This document shows positions 58,603 through 63,025 of a stretch of 64,000 bases of DNA, in pieces (positions within the stretch are counted from its first letter, which is position 1; every line of letters starts with the position of its first letter). The DNA lies in assembly GCF_014879935.1 (NCBI RefSeq), contig NZ_JACSRD010000118.1, forward strand, positions 23,750 through 87,749, read 5' to 3'. Source of the DNA: Prosthecobacter sp. GTDB lineage: Bacteria > Verrucomicrobiota > Verrucomicrobiia > Verrucomicrobiales > Verrucomicrobiaceae. Below the pieces are notes generated by a model, which worked only from the letters and a program-made list of their open reading frames with translations, made no database searches and had not been told where the DNA came from. The translations under genes were made by a program, and so were the position numbers.

Positions 58603-58716
58603 GTGAGATGGAGCGCGAGTATGGCGAAGCCTACTCGCCACTTGGATGACCAGCGATGCCGCGAGCGATCCAAACAGGCGAGTGGTCTGACGACACACAC
58701 GCGCTCCGTGTGAAAA
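58603..58716. repeat. Long imperfect hairpin between tRNA-Glu and tRNA-Ser
   Basis: Outer arms ACTCGCC and GGCGAGT enclose TTGGAT/ATCCAA, with a small GGC-TTC-GCC hairpin following. The layout (outer stem, inner hairpin, end hairpin) resembles the elements inserted in three T-loops of this array. A 7-base match GGAGCGC/GCGCTCC also flanks it, but I could not fold a tRNA. Confidence 0.5.
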
Positions 58717-58810
58717 TGGCGGAACGCCGAGGACATGCTCCTCATGCCGCGCGGTGGCGGCACGATCTCTTTAGCAAAGAGTCCCGGCACGCTGGTCCGG
58801 TTGACGTTCC
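58717..58810 (-). tRNA. tRNA-Ser (GCT)
   Basis: Type II tRNA of 94 nt with acceptor GGAACGT/GCGTTCC-type pairing, D-stem CCGG/CCGG, anticodon loop TTGCTAA, a long variable arm, T-loop AGCATGT and CCA. Position 55 is G and the D-loop has A then G. The anticodon stem has four good pairs. Confidence 0.75.
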
Positions 58811-58871
58811 TTTGTAGAACGAACTTTCCAGTTCGTTCAGCCACGAGTTGGAAAACTCGTGCTACGTTGAT
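58811..58871. repeat. Two small palindromes (REP-like)
   Basis: 58817-58838 folds as GAACGAAC-TTTCCA-GTTCGTTC and 58842-58861 as CACGAGTT-GGAA-AACTCGTG. Both are perfect stems. They fill the gap between tRNA-Ser and tRNA-Arg. Confidence 0.7.
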
Positions 58872-59012
58872 TGGCACTCCCGGAAGGACGTTGCCGCCCG
58901 GCGGCTGTGCCAAGTCTGCTCCGCACCTCGTTGATGTGCGCTATCGCGCACAGCGCTCGCCTCCAGCCTCCGCGTTCGAAGCGCGGCGCTCTATACATTG
59001 AGCTACGGGAGC
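58872..59012 (-). tRNA. tRNA-Arg (TCG) interrupted by a 65-nt insertion in the T-loop
   Basis: Acceptor GCTCCCG/CGGGAGT, D-stem GCTC/GAGC, anticodon stem CCGCG/CGCGG with loop CTTCGAA, T-stem GGAGG/CCTTC, CCA encoded. The T-loop is 72 nt. Removing 58891-58955 leaves CGAGCGT, exactly 7 nt with G55. Without removal the gene could not form a normal elbow. Confidence 0.8.
58891..58955 (-). repeat. T-loop insertion element, copy 1 (in tRNA-Arg)
   Basis: The 65-nt element starts CG and ends GGCAA. It has an outer stem CTGTGC/GCACAG, an inner hairpin GCGC-GATA-GCGC and an end hairpin GCCGC-CGG-GCGGC. It is related to the copies at 60029 and 60436, with the outer stem sequence changed but pairing kept. 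Confidence 0.8.
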
Positions 59013-59110
59013 TTGTTACACCGCAGAGATTAGAAGACCGCAGAGAAAGCCTTTTTTGAATTCATCTCTGCGGTTTTCCAACCTCTTGCGGTGTAAATGG
59101 TTTGGAAAAG
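59013..59110. repeat. CCGCAGAG repeat cluster inside the array
   Basis: Units ACCGCAGAGATTAG and ACCGCAGAGAAAG face CATCTCTGCGGTTTT and CTCTTGCGGTGTAA, giving a long imperfect inverted repeat. The same motif occurs in the 7318-7538 spacer, marking a dispersed repeat family of this genome. Confidence 0.65.
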
Positions 59111-59182
59111 TACCTGCGGTGGGATTTACACACACACTGACGCCGGTTTAAAGCGACGGCCTCTGCTTTGGGCTACGGGAGC
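59111..59182 (-). tRNA. Degenerate tRNA-Leu (TAA)-like gene
   Basis: The 5' half matches the other Leu tRNAs of the array (GCTCCCG TA GCCC...GGC). The anticodon stem CGTCG/CGGCG closes an 8-nt loop CTTTAAAC with TAA in the centre. The T-loop is TGTAAAT with one stem mismatch, the acceptor has two mismatches, and CCA is absent. It is probably a decaying copy. Confidence 0.5.
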
Positions 59183-59191
59183 AGGTGGAAA

Positions 59192-59266
59192 GGGTGCCCA
59201 TGGCAGGACTCGCACCCGCACTGGACCGCTTCTGAGGCGGTTGTCTCTGCGTTGGACTACATGGGC
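59192..59266 (-). tRNA. tRNA-Leu (CAG), short variable loop
   Basis: Acceptor GCCCATG/CATGGGC, anticodon stem ACCGC/GCGGT with loop CTCAGAA, variable loop CCAGT (5 nt), T-stem GCGGG/CCTGC with loop TGCGAGT. The 3' end is ACCC rather than ACCA. A type I structure for a Leu anticodon is exceptional in bacteria. Confidence 0.8.
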
Positions 59267-59274
59267 ATTGAAAA

Positions 59275-59350
59275 TGGCAGCCTCGGGTGGATTCGCACCA
59301 CCAACCCTCCGCTTCAAAGGCGGATGCTCTCACTGTTGAGCTACAAGGCT
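59275..59350 (-). tRNA. tRNA-Gln (TTG)
   Basis: Acceptor AGCCTTG/CGAGGCT, D-stem GCTC/GAGC, anticodon stem TCCGC/GCGGA with loop CTTTGAA, T-stem GGTGG/CCACC with loop TGCGAAT, CCA encoded. G55 and A18 as in the rest of the array. Confidence 0.88.
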
Positions 59351-59437
59351 GAATGAGCAAAGGGCGAAGGGCGTAGAGCGAAGAGTTCTGAACGATCTCG
59401 TCATCTGCTCTTTGCCCTACGCTCTGCGTTTCTGGAT
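59351..59437. repeat. Inverted repeat spacer between tRNA-Met and tRNA-Gln
   Basis: GAGCAAAGGGCGAAGGGCGT at the left faces TGCTCTTTGCCCTACGCTCT at the right, an imperfect long inverted repeat with a purine-rich arm. No tRNA fold is visible in these 87 bases. Confidence 0.55.
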
Positions 59438-59513
59438 TGGTCGGTCCGGCTGGATTTGCACCAGCATCTTCCGGGTTATGAGCCCGACGCTCTGACTGTT
59501 AAGCTACAGACCA
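59438..59513 (-). tRNA. tRNA-Met (CAT), initiator-like anticodon stem
   Basis: Acceptor TGGTCTG/CGGACCG begins with a weak T-G pair. The anticodon stem has three G-C pairs next to loop CTCATAA (GGG/CCC), a feature of initiator tRNA, but the D-stem has the elongator C11-G24 pair. T-loop TGCAAAT, CCA encoded. Initiator, elongator or Ile2 identity is open. Confidence 0.82.
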
Positions 59514-59520
59514 ATTAAAG

Positions 59521-59596
59521 TGGTCGGATACCCCGGTGCTGCCCCGGGCGCGTCTTGGTCCCAAACCAAGTGAGTTCGTTGGCTCTCTCGTATCCG
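59521..59596 (-). tRNA. tRNA-Pro (TGG)
   Basis: Acceptor CGGATAC/GTATCCG, anticodon stem CTTGG/CCAAG with loop TTTGGGA, T-stem CCCGG/CCGGG with loop GGCAGCA, CCA encoded. The T-loop departs at positions 54 and 55 but keeps C56. The D-loop has C then G at 18-19. Confidence 0.85.
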
Positions 59597-59603
59597 ATGA
59601 AAG

Positions 59604-59678
59604 TGGACGTGCGCCCCAGGCTTGCACTGGGTAATGCGGTGTTGCAGACCGCTGGCTCGGCTCTTTGCCTTGCGCACG
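59604..59678 (-). tRNA. tRNA-Cys (GCA)
   Basis: Acceptor CGTGCGC/GCGCACG, D-stem GGC/GCC, anticodon stem GCGGT/ACCGC with loop CTGCAAC, T-stem CCCAG/CTGGG with loop TGCAAGC, discriminator T, CCA encoded. Confidence 0.85.
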
Positions 59679-59760
59679 AATTTGGAAGGCGGACGAGGGC
59701 GTCCGCAGTCCTGATGAAAATGGTTCCGGAGCGCGGACGCCTTCGTCCGCTCTGGAAAAA
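59679..59760. repeat. Inverted REP doublet between tRNA-His and tRNA-Cys
   Basis: 59689-59706 folds as GCGGACG-AGGG-CGTCCGC and 59733-59750 as GCGGACG-CCTT-CGTCCGC. The two are near reverse complements, as in REPIN-type pairs. No tRNA is present in this 82-base gap. Confidence 0.75.
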
Positions 59761-59835
59761 TGGGCTTCTCAGTCGGTTCCGCCCCGACTCTGTCTCTTTC
59801 ACAAAGAGAAGTGCTGCTATTACACTATGAAGAGC
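59761..59835 (-). tRNA. tRNA-His (GTG) with G-1
   Basis: The extra 5' G pairs with discriminator C73, the hallmark of tRNA-His. Acceptor CTCTTCA/TGAGAAG has one mismatch. Anticodon stem TCTCT/AGAGA with loop TTGTGAA, T-stem GTCGG/CCGAC with loop GGCGGAA, CCA encoded. Correct identity elements suggest real charging by HisRS. Confidence 0.85.
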
Positions 59836-59843
59836 GTCTGAAA

Positions 59844-59919
59844 TGGAGCCTCCGGTGAGTTTCGCACTCACATGGGCCTGTTTACAAGACAGGTGCCTTT
59901 CTGTTTCGGCCACGAAGAC
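59844..59919 (-). tRNA. tRNA-Thr (TGT)
   Basis: Acceptor GTCTTCG/CGGAGGC with G-T pairs, D-stem GCC/GGC, anticodon stem CCTGT/ACAGG with loop CTTGTAA, T-stem GTGAG/CTCAC with loop TGCGAAA, CCA encoded. Confidence 0.87.
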
Positions 59920-59925
59920 ATGAAA

Positions 59926-60002
59926 TGGTGCTCTCACGAGGACTTGCACCTCGAGCTTCCACCTTCGCAAAGTGGTGTGCATGGCTCTTACACTTTGAGA
60001 GC
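59926..60002 (-). tRNA. tRNA-Arg (GCG)
   Basis: Acceptor GCTCTCA/TGAGAGC, D-stem GTG/CAC, anticodon stem CCACT/GGTGG with loop TTGCGAA, T-stem CGAGG/CCTCG with loop TGCAAGT, CCA encoded. Bacteria normally read CGC with ACG (inosine), so a GCG anticodon is unusual. Confidence 0.82.
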
Positions 60003-60010
60003 TTTGAAAA

Positions 60011-60141
60011 TGGTGCGGCATGCCGGAACGCCATGCGCGATAGCGCAATACTCAATGCGAAGCCATTTGGCGTAGCCGAAGGCAACTGCACCGACATACT
60101 CTGTTTGGAAGACAGGCATGTTACTGTTACATCAATGCCGC
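60011..60141 (-). tRNA. tRNA-Gly (TCC) interrupted by a 57-nt insertion in the T-loop
   Basis: Acceptor GCGGCAT/ATGCCGC, D-stem ATG/CAT, anticodon loop CTTCCAA, T-stem GTCGG/CCGGC, CCA encoded. The T-loop is 64 nt. Removing 60029-60085 leaves TGCAGTT, exactly 7 nt. The insertion is in the opposite orientation to those in tRNA-Arg and tRNA-Ser. Confidence 0.82.
60029..60085 (+). repeat. T-loop insertion element, copy 2 (in tRNA-Gly, inverted)
   Basis: Read on the plus strand it starts CG, has outer stem CGCCA/TGGCG, inner hairpin GCGC-GATA-GCGC, end hairpin GCC-GAA-GGC, and ends GGCAA. It has the same order and ends as copies 1 and 3, with a different outer-stem sequence. Confidence 0.8.
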
Positions 60142-60151
60142 GATGAAAAAG

Positions 60152-60246
60152 TGGTGCCGGTCTTCAGCCCGCACCGTCATCAAAAGGTGTTTGGGTCACG
60201 AGTTAGACTGCGCTGGCCTAACGAGCTGAAGCTCATGACTACTTTC
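60152..60246 (-). other. Unassigned tRNA-like structured segment in the array
   Basis: The spacing and a TGCGGG segment after GACGG suggest a tRNA slot, and AAGTAGT/ACCACTT could be an acceptor stem with one mismatch. Internal hairpins GAGC-TTCA-GCTC and GTTAG/CTAAC do not form a normal D and anticodon arm. Alternative stems such as CTTCAGC/GCTGAAG also exist. Tyr is the one amino acid not covered by the array, but no GTA anticodon loop is visible here. Confidence 0.35.
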
Positions 60247-60252
60247 TAAAAC

Positions 60253-60327
60253 TGGTCGCTGGAGTTGGTAGCGCGCCAACCTCTGCGGATTTTCAACCCG
60301 CCGCTCATCTGTCTGAGCCATCCAGCG
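60253..60327 (-). tRNA. tRNA-Phe (GAA)
   Basis: Acceptor CGCTGGA/TCCAGCG, D-stem GCTC/GAGC, anticodon stem GCGGG/TCCGC with loop TTGAAAA, T-stem GTTGG/CCAAC with loop CGCGCTA, CCA encoded. Confidence 0.87.
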
Positions 60328-60336
60328 TCTGGAAAA

Positions 60337-60410
60337 TGGTCCCTCGGCGTGGTGTCGCGCCACGGTCTCCCGCTTATCGGGCGGGTGCTCTGCTGTTGAG
60401 CTACAGAGGG
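60337..60410 (-). tRNA. tRNA-Ile (GAT), C33
   Basis: Acceptor CCCTCTG/CCGAGGG with one mismatch, D-stem GCTC/GAGC, anticodon stem CCCGC/GCGGG with loop CCGATAA, T-stem CGTGG/CCACG with loop CGCGACA, CCA encoded. C at position 33 instead of T is unusual and is shared with the Leu (GAG) gene. Confidence 0.8.
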
Positions 60411-60417
60411 ATAAAAT

Positions 60418-60572
60418 TGGCGGAGCACCAGAGAATTGCCGCTCCTGCGGCTATGCTAAATGCGCTCCACGACTGAAATGATGCGCTATCGCGCTAGCCG
60501 TTGCACTCTGGACGCCGTTCTACGGCGCAGCGGTTTTCGAGACCGTTTCCTCGTCTATGCCGGACGTGCTCC
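60418..60572 (-). tRNA. tRNA-Ser (CGA) interrupted by a 65-nt insertion in the T-loop
   Basis: Acceptor GGAGCAC/GTGCTCC, anticodon loop CTCGAAA, long variable arm GCGCCGTAGAACGGCG, T-stem CAGAG/CTCTG, discriminator G and CCA. The T-loop is 72 nt; removing 60436-60500 leaves TGCAATT, the same loop as tRNA-Leu (GAG). Confidence 0.85.
60436..60500 (-). repeat. T-loop insertion element, copy 3 (in tRNA-Ser)
   Basis: The 65-nt element runs from CG to GGCAA: outer stem CGGCTA/TAGCCG, inner hairpin GCGC-GATA-GCGC, end hairpin GCCGC-AGGA-GCGGC. It aligns with copy 1 through most of its length in the same orientation relative to the host tRNA. Confidence 0.82.
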
Positions 60573-60580
60573 TTTGAAAC

Positions 60581-60653
60581 TGGCTCCCTCACATCGACTC
60601 GCACGATGACGATCGGCTTAACAGGCCGACAGGCTACTTTACCTCACAAGGGA
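60581..60653 (-). tRNA. tRNA-Asn (GTT)
   Basis: Acceptor TCCCTTG/TGAGGGA, short D-arm AGG/CCT, anticodon stem TCGGC/GCCGA with loop CTGTTAA, T-stem CATCG/CGATG with loop TGCGAGT, CCA encoded. Confidence 0.86.
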
Positions 60654-60661
60654 TTCTAAAA

Positions 60662-60736
60662 TGGTGGACTCGGACAGTAACGCTCCGTCGCCTGCTGTGT
60701 GCAAAACAGCCGTGCTCCTTTTATCACTACGAGCCC
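60662..60736 (-). tRNA. tRNA-Ala (TGC)
   Basis: Acceptor GGGCTCG/CGAGTCC has G3-T70, the alanine identity pair. D-stem GTG/CAC, anticodon stem GCTGT/ACAGC with loop TTTGCAC, T-stem GACGG/CTGTC with loop AGCGTTA, CCA encoded. Retention of G3-U70 argues that AlaRS still recognises it. Confidence 0.87.
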
Positions 60737-60744
60737 TTGGAAAC

Positions 60745-60821
60745 TGGCGGTCCGTGCGGGTTATGCTCCCGCTACCTTTCGCTCGACAGGCGAGTGCTCT
60801 AGCTGATTGAGCTAACGGACC
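60745..60821 (-). tRNA. tRNA-Asp (GTC)
   Basis: Acceptor GGTCCGT/ACGGACC, discriminator G as in tRNA-Asp, D-stem GCTC/GAGC, anticodon loop CTGTCGA (stem with one mismatch), T-stem GCGGG/CCCGC with loop AGCATAA, CCA encoded. Confidence 0.86.
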
Positions 60822-60829
60822 ATTTGAAA

Positions 60830-60901
60830 TGGATGCAGGGGCCGGAGTTGCACCGGCAAAGCATGCTTATGAGACGTGCTGGAGCGCTGGCTCTCCCTGC
60901 A
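60830..60901 (-). tRNA. tRNA-Met (CAT), second copy, short D-arm
   Basis: Acceptor TGCAGGG/CCCTGCA, compressed D-arm GAGC-CAGC-GCTC with only a 4-nt loop, anticodon loop CTCATAA (stem with one mismatch), T-stem GCCGG/CCGGC with loop TGCAACT, CCA encoded. Met or lysidine-type Ile2. Confidence 0.75.
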
Positions 60902-60911
60902 TTTGAAAAAA

Positions 60912-61006
60912 TGGACCATGGAGCGCATGCGGTGACACGACCTACCCGCCTAACCTGTGGCGTGGTGATCCTCTGTCGTGCCGGGCATGGCGCATGCGCT
61001 CCATGA
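60912..61006 (-). other. Long multi-stem hairpin occupying a tRNA slot
   Basis: Outer arms beginning TCATGGA and ending TCCATGG-T-CCA are continued by GCGCATGCG/CGCATGCGC, giving a stem of about 16 pairs. Inside are GGCACGAC/GTCGTGTC and CGCC/GGCG closing an 8-nt loop ACAGGTTA. It ends in CCA like its neighbours but has no normal D or T arm. It may be a folded repeat or a highly modified tRNA. Confidence 0.45.
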
Positions 61007-61009
61007 AAA

Positions 61010-61084
61010 TGGCACGGCGGGTGGGTATCGCGCCCACATCTTCGGGTTTTGGAGGCCCGTGCATTGCTTGTCTGCCACCACCGT
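61010..61084 (-). tRNA. tRNA-Trp (CCA), first gene of the array
   Basis: Acceptor ACGGTGG/CCGCCGT, D-stem GCA/TGC, anticodon loop CTCCAAA, T-stem GTGGG/CCCAC with loop CGCGATA, discriminator G as expected for Trp, CCA encoded. Confidence 0.87.
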
Positions 61085-61105
61085 ATTTGGAAAATCTGCG
61101 TTCTA

Positions 61106-61223
61106 CCATCCAGGGGCACAGAGACGGCCACGCCACCACACACTCTCCCCAGAGTCAGGCCACTATTTGCCGTCCTCTGTGCCCTTGGATGGCAGATCGG
61201 CCCCGTTTGAGGGGCGATCTGCC
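61106..61223. repeat. Inverted repeat and strong hairpin upstream of the array
   Basis: 61106-61128 (CCATCCAGGGGCACAGAG...) is nearly complementary to 61169-61192. It is followed by a hairpin at 61191-61223 with arms GGCAGATCG-CCCC (one extra G on the left) around loop GTTTGA. The hairpin could insulate the array from upstream transcription. Confidence 0.65.
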
Positions 61224-61429
61224 AATAAAGAACGAACACCGCTGCCACGCGCGGGATGGAGCTGTGTCACTCCATCGCTGGCGTCGCACCCGCAGGTATT
61301 TCACGGCGGATGTTTCGGTGTTTATGGCACACCTCCCAGGGAAGCCGTTTGGTTCTGTGAAATTGGGACAACCCCCCCCTCGTTCCTCGTCTTGGCGTAG
61401 GAACTTTGCGTATTCGATGGCTGTCATGG
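61224..61429. other. Spacer with small hairpins, no gene supported
   Basis: A 7-bp stem GATGGAG/CTCCATC lies near 61255-61277. On the minus strand GGTGT-GCCATAA-ACACC looks like an isolated anticodon arm, but no full cloverleaf forms around it. It may be another decayed array member. Confidence 0.4.
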
Positions 61430-61555
61430 TTGACATTCGGGTGGAGGGTGCAAACCTGCTCTCAGGTCATTGCTTGGTGTCTCAAAACGGCTCCTCCCGG
61501 AGTCTGCCTGGCGGCCTGGCCCCGGTGTCGATTGCAGTCGATGCCGGGGTTTTTT
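61430..61555 (+). ncRNA. Candidate small RNA opposite to the array
   Basis: A TTGACA box at 61430-61435 has only a weak -10 candidate (AACCTG, spacing 17). Downstream are hairpins ACCTG-CTCT-CAGGT (61454-61467) and CTCC-TCCC-GGAG (61491-61502, C-rich loop), ending in a strong terminator. No ORF with a plausible start fits. C-rich loops are typical of sRNAs that mask ribosome-binding sites. Expression is unproven. Confidence 0.45.
61520..61555 (+). terminator. Rho-independent terminator
   Basis: Stem CCCCGG/CCGGGG with an inner TCGA/TCGA stem is followed by six T. The T-run is on the plus strand only, so it ends a plus-strand transcript. Confidence 0.85.
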
Positions 61556-61656
61556 CGTGCTGTGAGGGGATGCGGCGGTCAGGCCGCGGATGGGTTCAAA
61601 AGGGTCGGATGATGATTGAGGTAGGGTTGGATCGAAAAACGAAGCGGGAAAAAGAA

Positions 61657-61693
61657 GAAGCCCTGCTGCCTTGGAGCGGGCGAGCAGGGCTTC
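61657..61693 (-). terminator. Rho-independent terminator of the 62-aa gene
   Basis: Perfect arms GAAGCCCTGCT/AGCAGGGCTTC are followed on the minus strand by a pyrimidine tract TTCTTTTTCCC. It lies just after the 62-aa ORF and gives it a complete transcription unit. Confidence 0.75.
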
Positions 61694-61717
61694 CTTCGGA
61701 AAACTGGCCTTTGAAGG

Positions 61718-61906
61718 CTAGGTGGGCGCAAATTCGCCCTGCTCGTGATGGGGTTGGTTTATGGAGAGGCTCCAGTCGCAGGCCGGGTAGGCAGGCATCA
61801 GTCCTTTACCATGGTCACTGAAGTGACGACCGAGACCGGCGACCAAAATCTCTCCCTGACGCTCGAAGCGCTTGGTTGAGTTATGTTGTGTCCGGTTGGT
61901 GTTCAT
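61718..61906 (-). CDS. 62-aa protein of unknown function
   Basis: ATG 61906 opens 62 codons with TKRFERQGEILVAGLGRHF and WSLSINQPHHEQGEF. I do not recognise a family. Support comes from the terminator placed 25 bases after its stop and from the empty region around it. No strong ribosome-binding site is visible. It stands alone between the metal-binding lipoprotein gene and the tRNA array. Confidence 0.5.
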   Translation of the reverse strand: MNTNRTQHNSTKRFERQGEILVAGLGRHFSDHGKGLMPAYPACDWSLSINQPHHEQGEFAPT

Positions 61907-62026
61907 GGCTTGTAGTGAAGGTAAACGAAGCTTGCCACAGTCTCATTAGACCGTCAACAGCAAAATATAATTTTTTCTTACCCGGATCGTTTTGCAGCAA
62001 CTTCCATTACTTAGAATGCCAGCGGC
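61907..62026. promoter_or_regulatory. AT-rich leader of the 62-aa gene
   Basis: This is the most AT-rich stretch nearby (AAAATATAATTTTTTC around 61962-61978). On the minus strand TTGACG near 61952 could be a -35 box. A promoter for the 62-aa gene is likely here, but the -10 is not clear. Confidence 0.35.
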
Positions 62027-62971
62027 TCAACGAAATGCCTTTTCGAGCGCCTCCACATTGGCCTTCATCTGGGTCATGAAGTCGCCCGAGTCGGGCACGT
62101 TCCCGCAGGGATCGAAGACCACACTGTTCAGGCCGATGAGTGCGAGCTTCTCGACACTTTCCTTCGCGGGCTCTCCTTCCCAGATCATCCAGCGCGCACG
62201 ATGGCCGGCGAGGATCGCATTCAAGTCTGCCATAGCCTTGTCATCCGGCACGTTTTCGGGCTCCCACAGCACTGAGCGCAGATTCATGCCGTAGCGACGT
62301 GCAAGGTAGTGGTACACCGGATGGGACGCGACCACCGGCTGGCTGCCCCAGAGGCGGCTGAGACCACTCATGCGTTCATCGAGGGCATCCAGTTCGTCTT
62401 TGAGCGCTTCCGCGTTCTTTTCCATCGTGGCCCTGGCATCCGGCACGAGCTTCGTGAGTGCGCCGACCACGGCCTGTGCCTGCATGGCCGCCTGCTTGAA
62501 ATCGATCCAGGTGGTGAACGCGGTGCCGCTGTGGCTGTGCTCGCCACCAGGACCATGGCTGTGCGTGACCACATCAGCCACTTTGATGAGGTTGTTCGCA
62601 AACGCGGCGGAGGTATCGACCACTTTGGACTCTGGCAGCGTGACCTTGTCCGCCCACTTCGAATAGGTGGCACCATTCATGAGGATGAGATCCGCGTTCT
62701 GGAAGGCAGAAACCGCAGCTTCATCCGGCTGCCAGAACGCGGGATCCTCATCCTTCGGGGCGAGGAAGCGCACCTCCACCGCGTCACCGGCAATGCGGTT
62801 GGCGAAGTATTGCAGCGGATAGTTTGCGACAAGCACCTGCGGCTTGCCCGATTTCGCCCCAGCGGCAGCGGGCGGCGATGCCTGAGCTTGAGACGAGGCA
62901 GAGTCATCGGACGCAGGCTTGCACGCGGCGAGCAGGATCGCGAGGCTTGAGATGAGGAAGCGGGTTTTCAT
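62027..62971 (-). CDS. Metal ABC transporter substrate-binding lipoprotein (ZnuA/TroA-like)
   Basis: ATG 62971 gives 314 aa with a lipoprotein signal (MKTRFLISSLAILLAAC). The TroA fold is indicated by VLVANYPLQYFANRIAG near the start, a His-rich loop VTHSHGPGGEHSHSG, SHPVYHYLARRYGMNL with a metal-binding His, and VFDPCGN near the end. Such proteins capture zinc or manganese for an ABC importer. The permease and ATPase genes are not in the window downstream. It follows mutY by 54 bases on the same strand. Confidence 0.83.
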   Translation of the reverse strand: MKTRFLISSLAILLAACKPASDDSASSQAQASPPAAAGAKSGKPQVLVANYPLQYFANRIAGDAVEVRFLAPKDEDPAFWQPDEAAVSAFQNADLILMNGATYSKWADKVTLPESKVVDTSAAFANNLIKVADVVTHSHGPGGEHSHSGTAFTTWIDFKQAAMQAQAVVGALTKLVPDARATMEKNAEALKDELDALDERMSGLSRLWGSQPVVASHPVYHYLARRYGMNLRSVLWEPENVPDDKAMADLNAILAGHRARWMIWEGEPAKESVEKLALIGLNSVVFDPCGNVPDSGDFMTQMKANVEALEKAFR

Positions 62972-63025
62972 GAGTGGGTGAATTGCAGTCTGAAATGGCG
63001 GGGATGTAAATGGCAAAATCAAAGA

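Noticed and set aside
58603..58716. Additional tRNA with GGAGCGC/GCGCTCC acceptor
   Set aside because: No D or T arm forms, there is no CCA, and the interior is a long hairpin, so I list it as a repeat.
58288..61084. CRISPR array
   Set aside because: Regular spacing and recurring AAAATGG motifs look array-like, but the units are tRNAs ending in CCA and there is no constant repeat with variable spacers or any cas gene.
61505..61516. 5S rRNA start (TGCCTGGCGGCC)
   Set aside because: Only the first dozen bases match; the sequence then runs into a terminator and the rest of 5S rRNA is absent.
60994..61821. 275-codon plus-strand ORF and others across the tRNA array
   Set aside because: They read through folded tRNA genes, hairpins and a terminator on either strand, and no protein motif is present.
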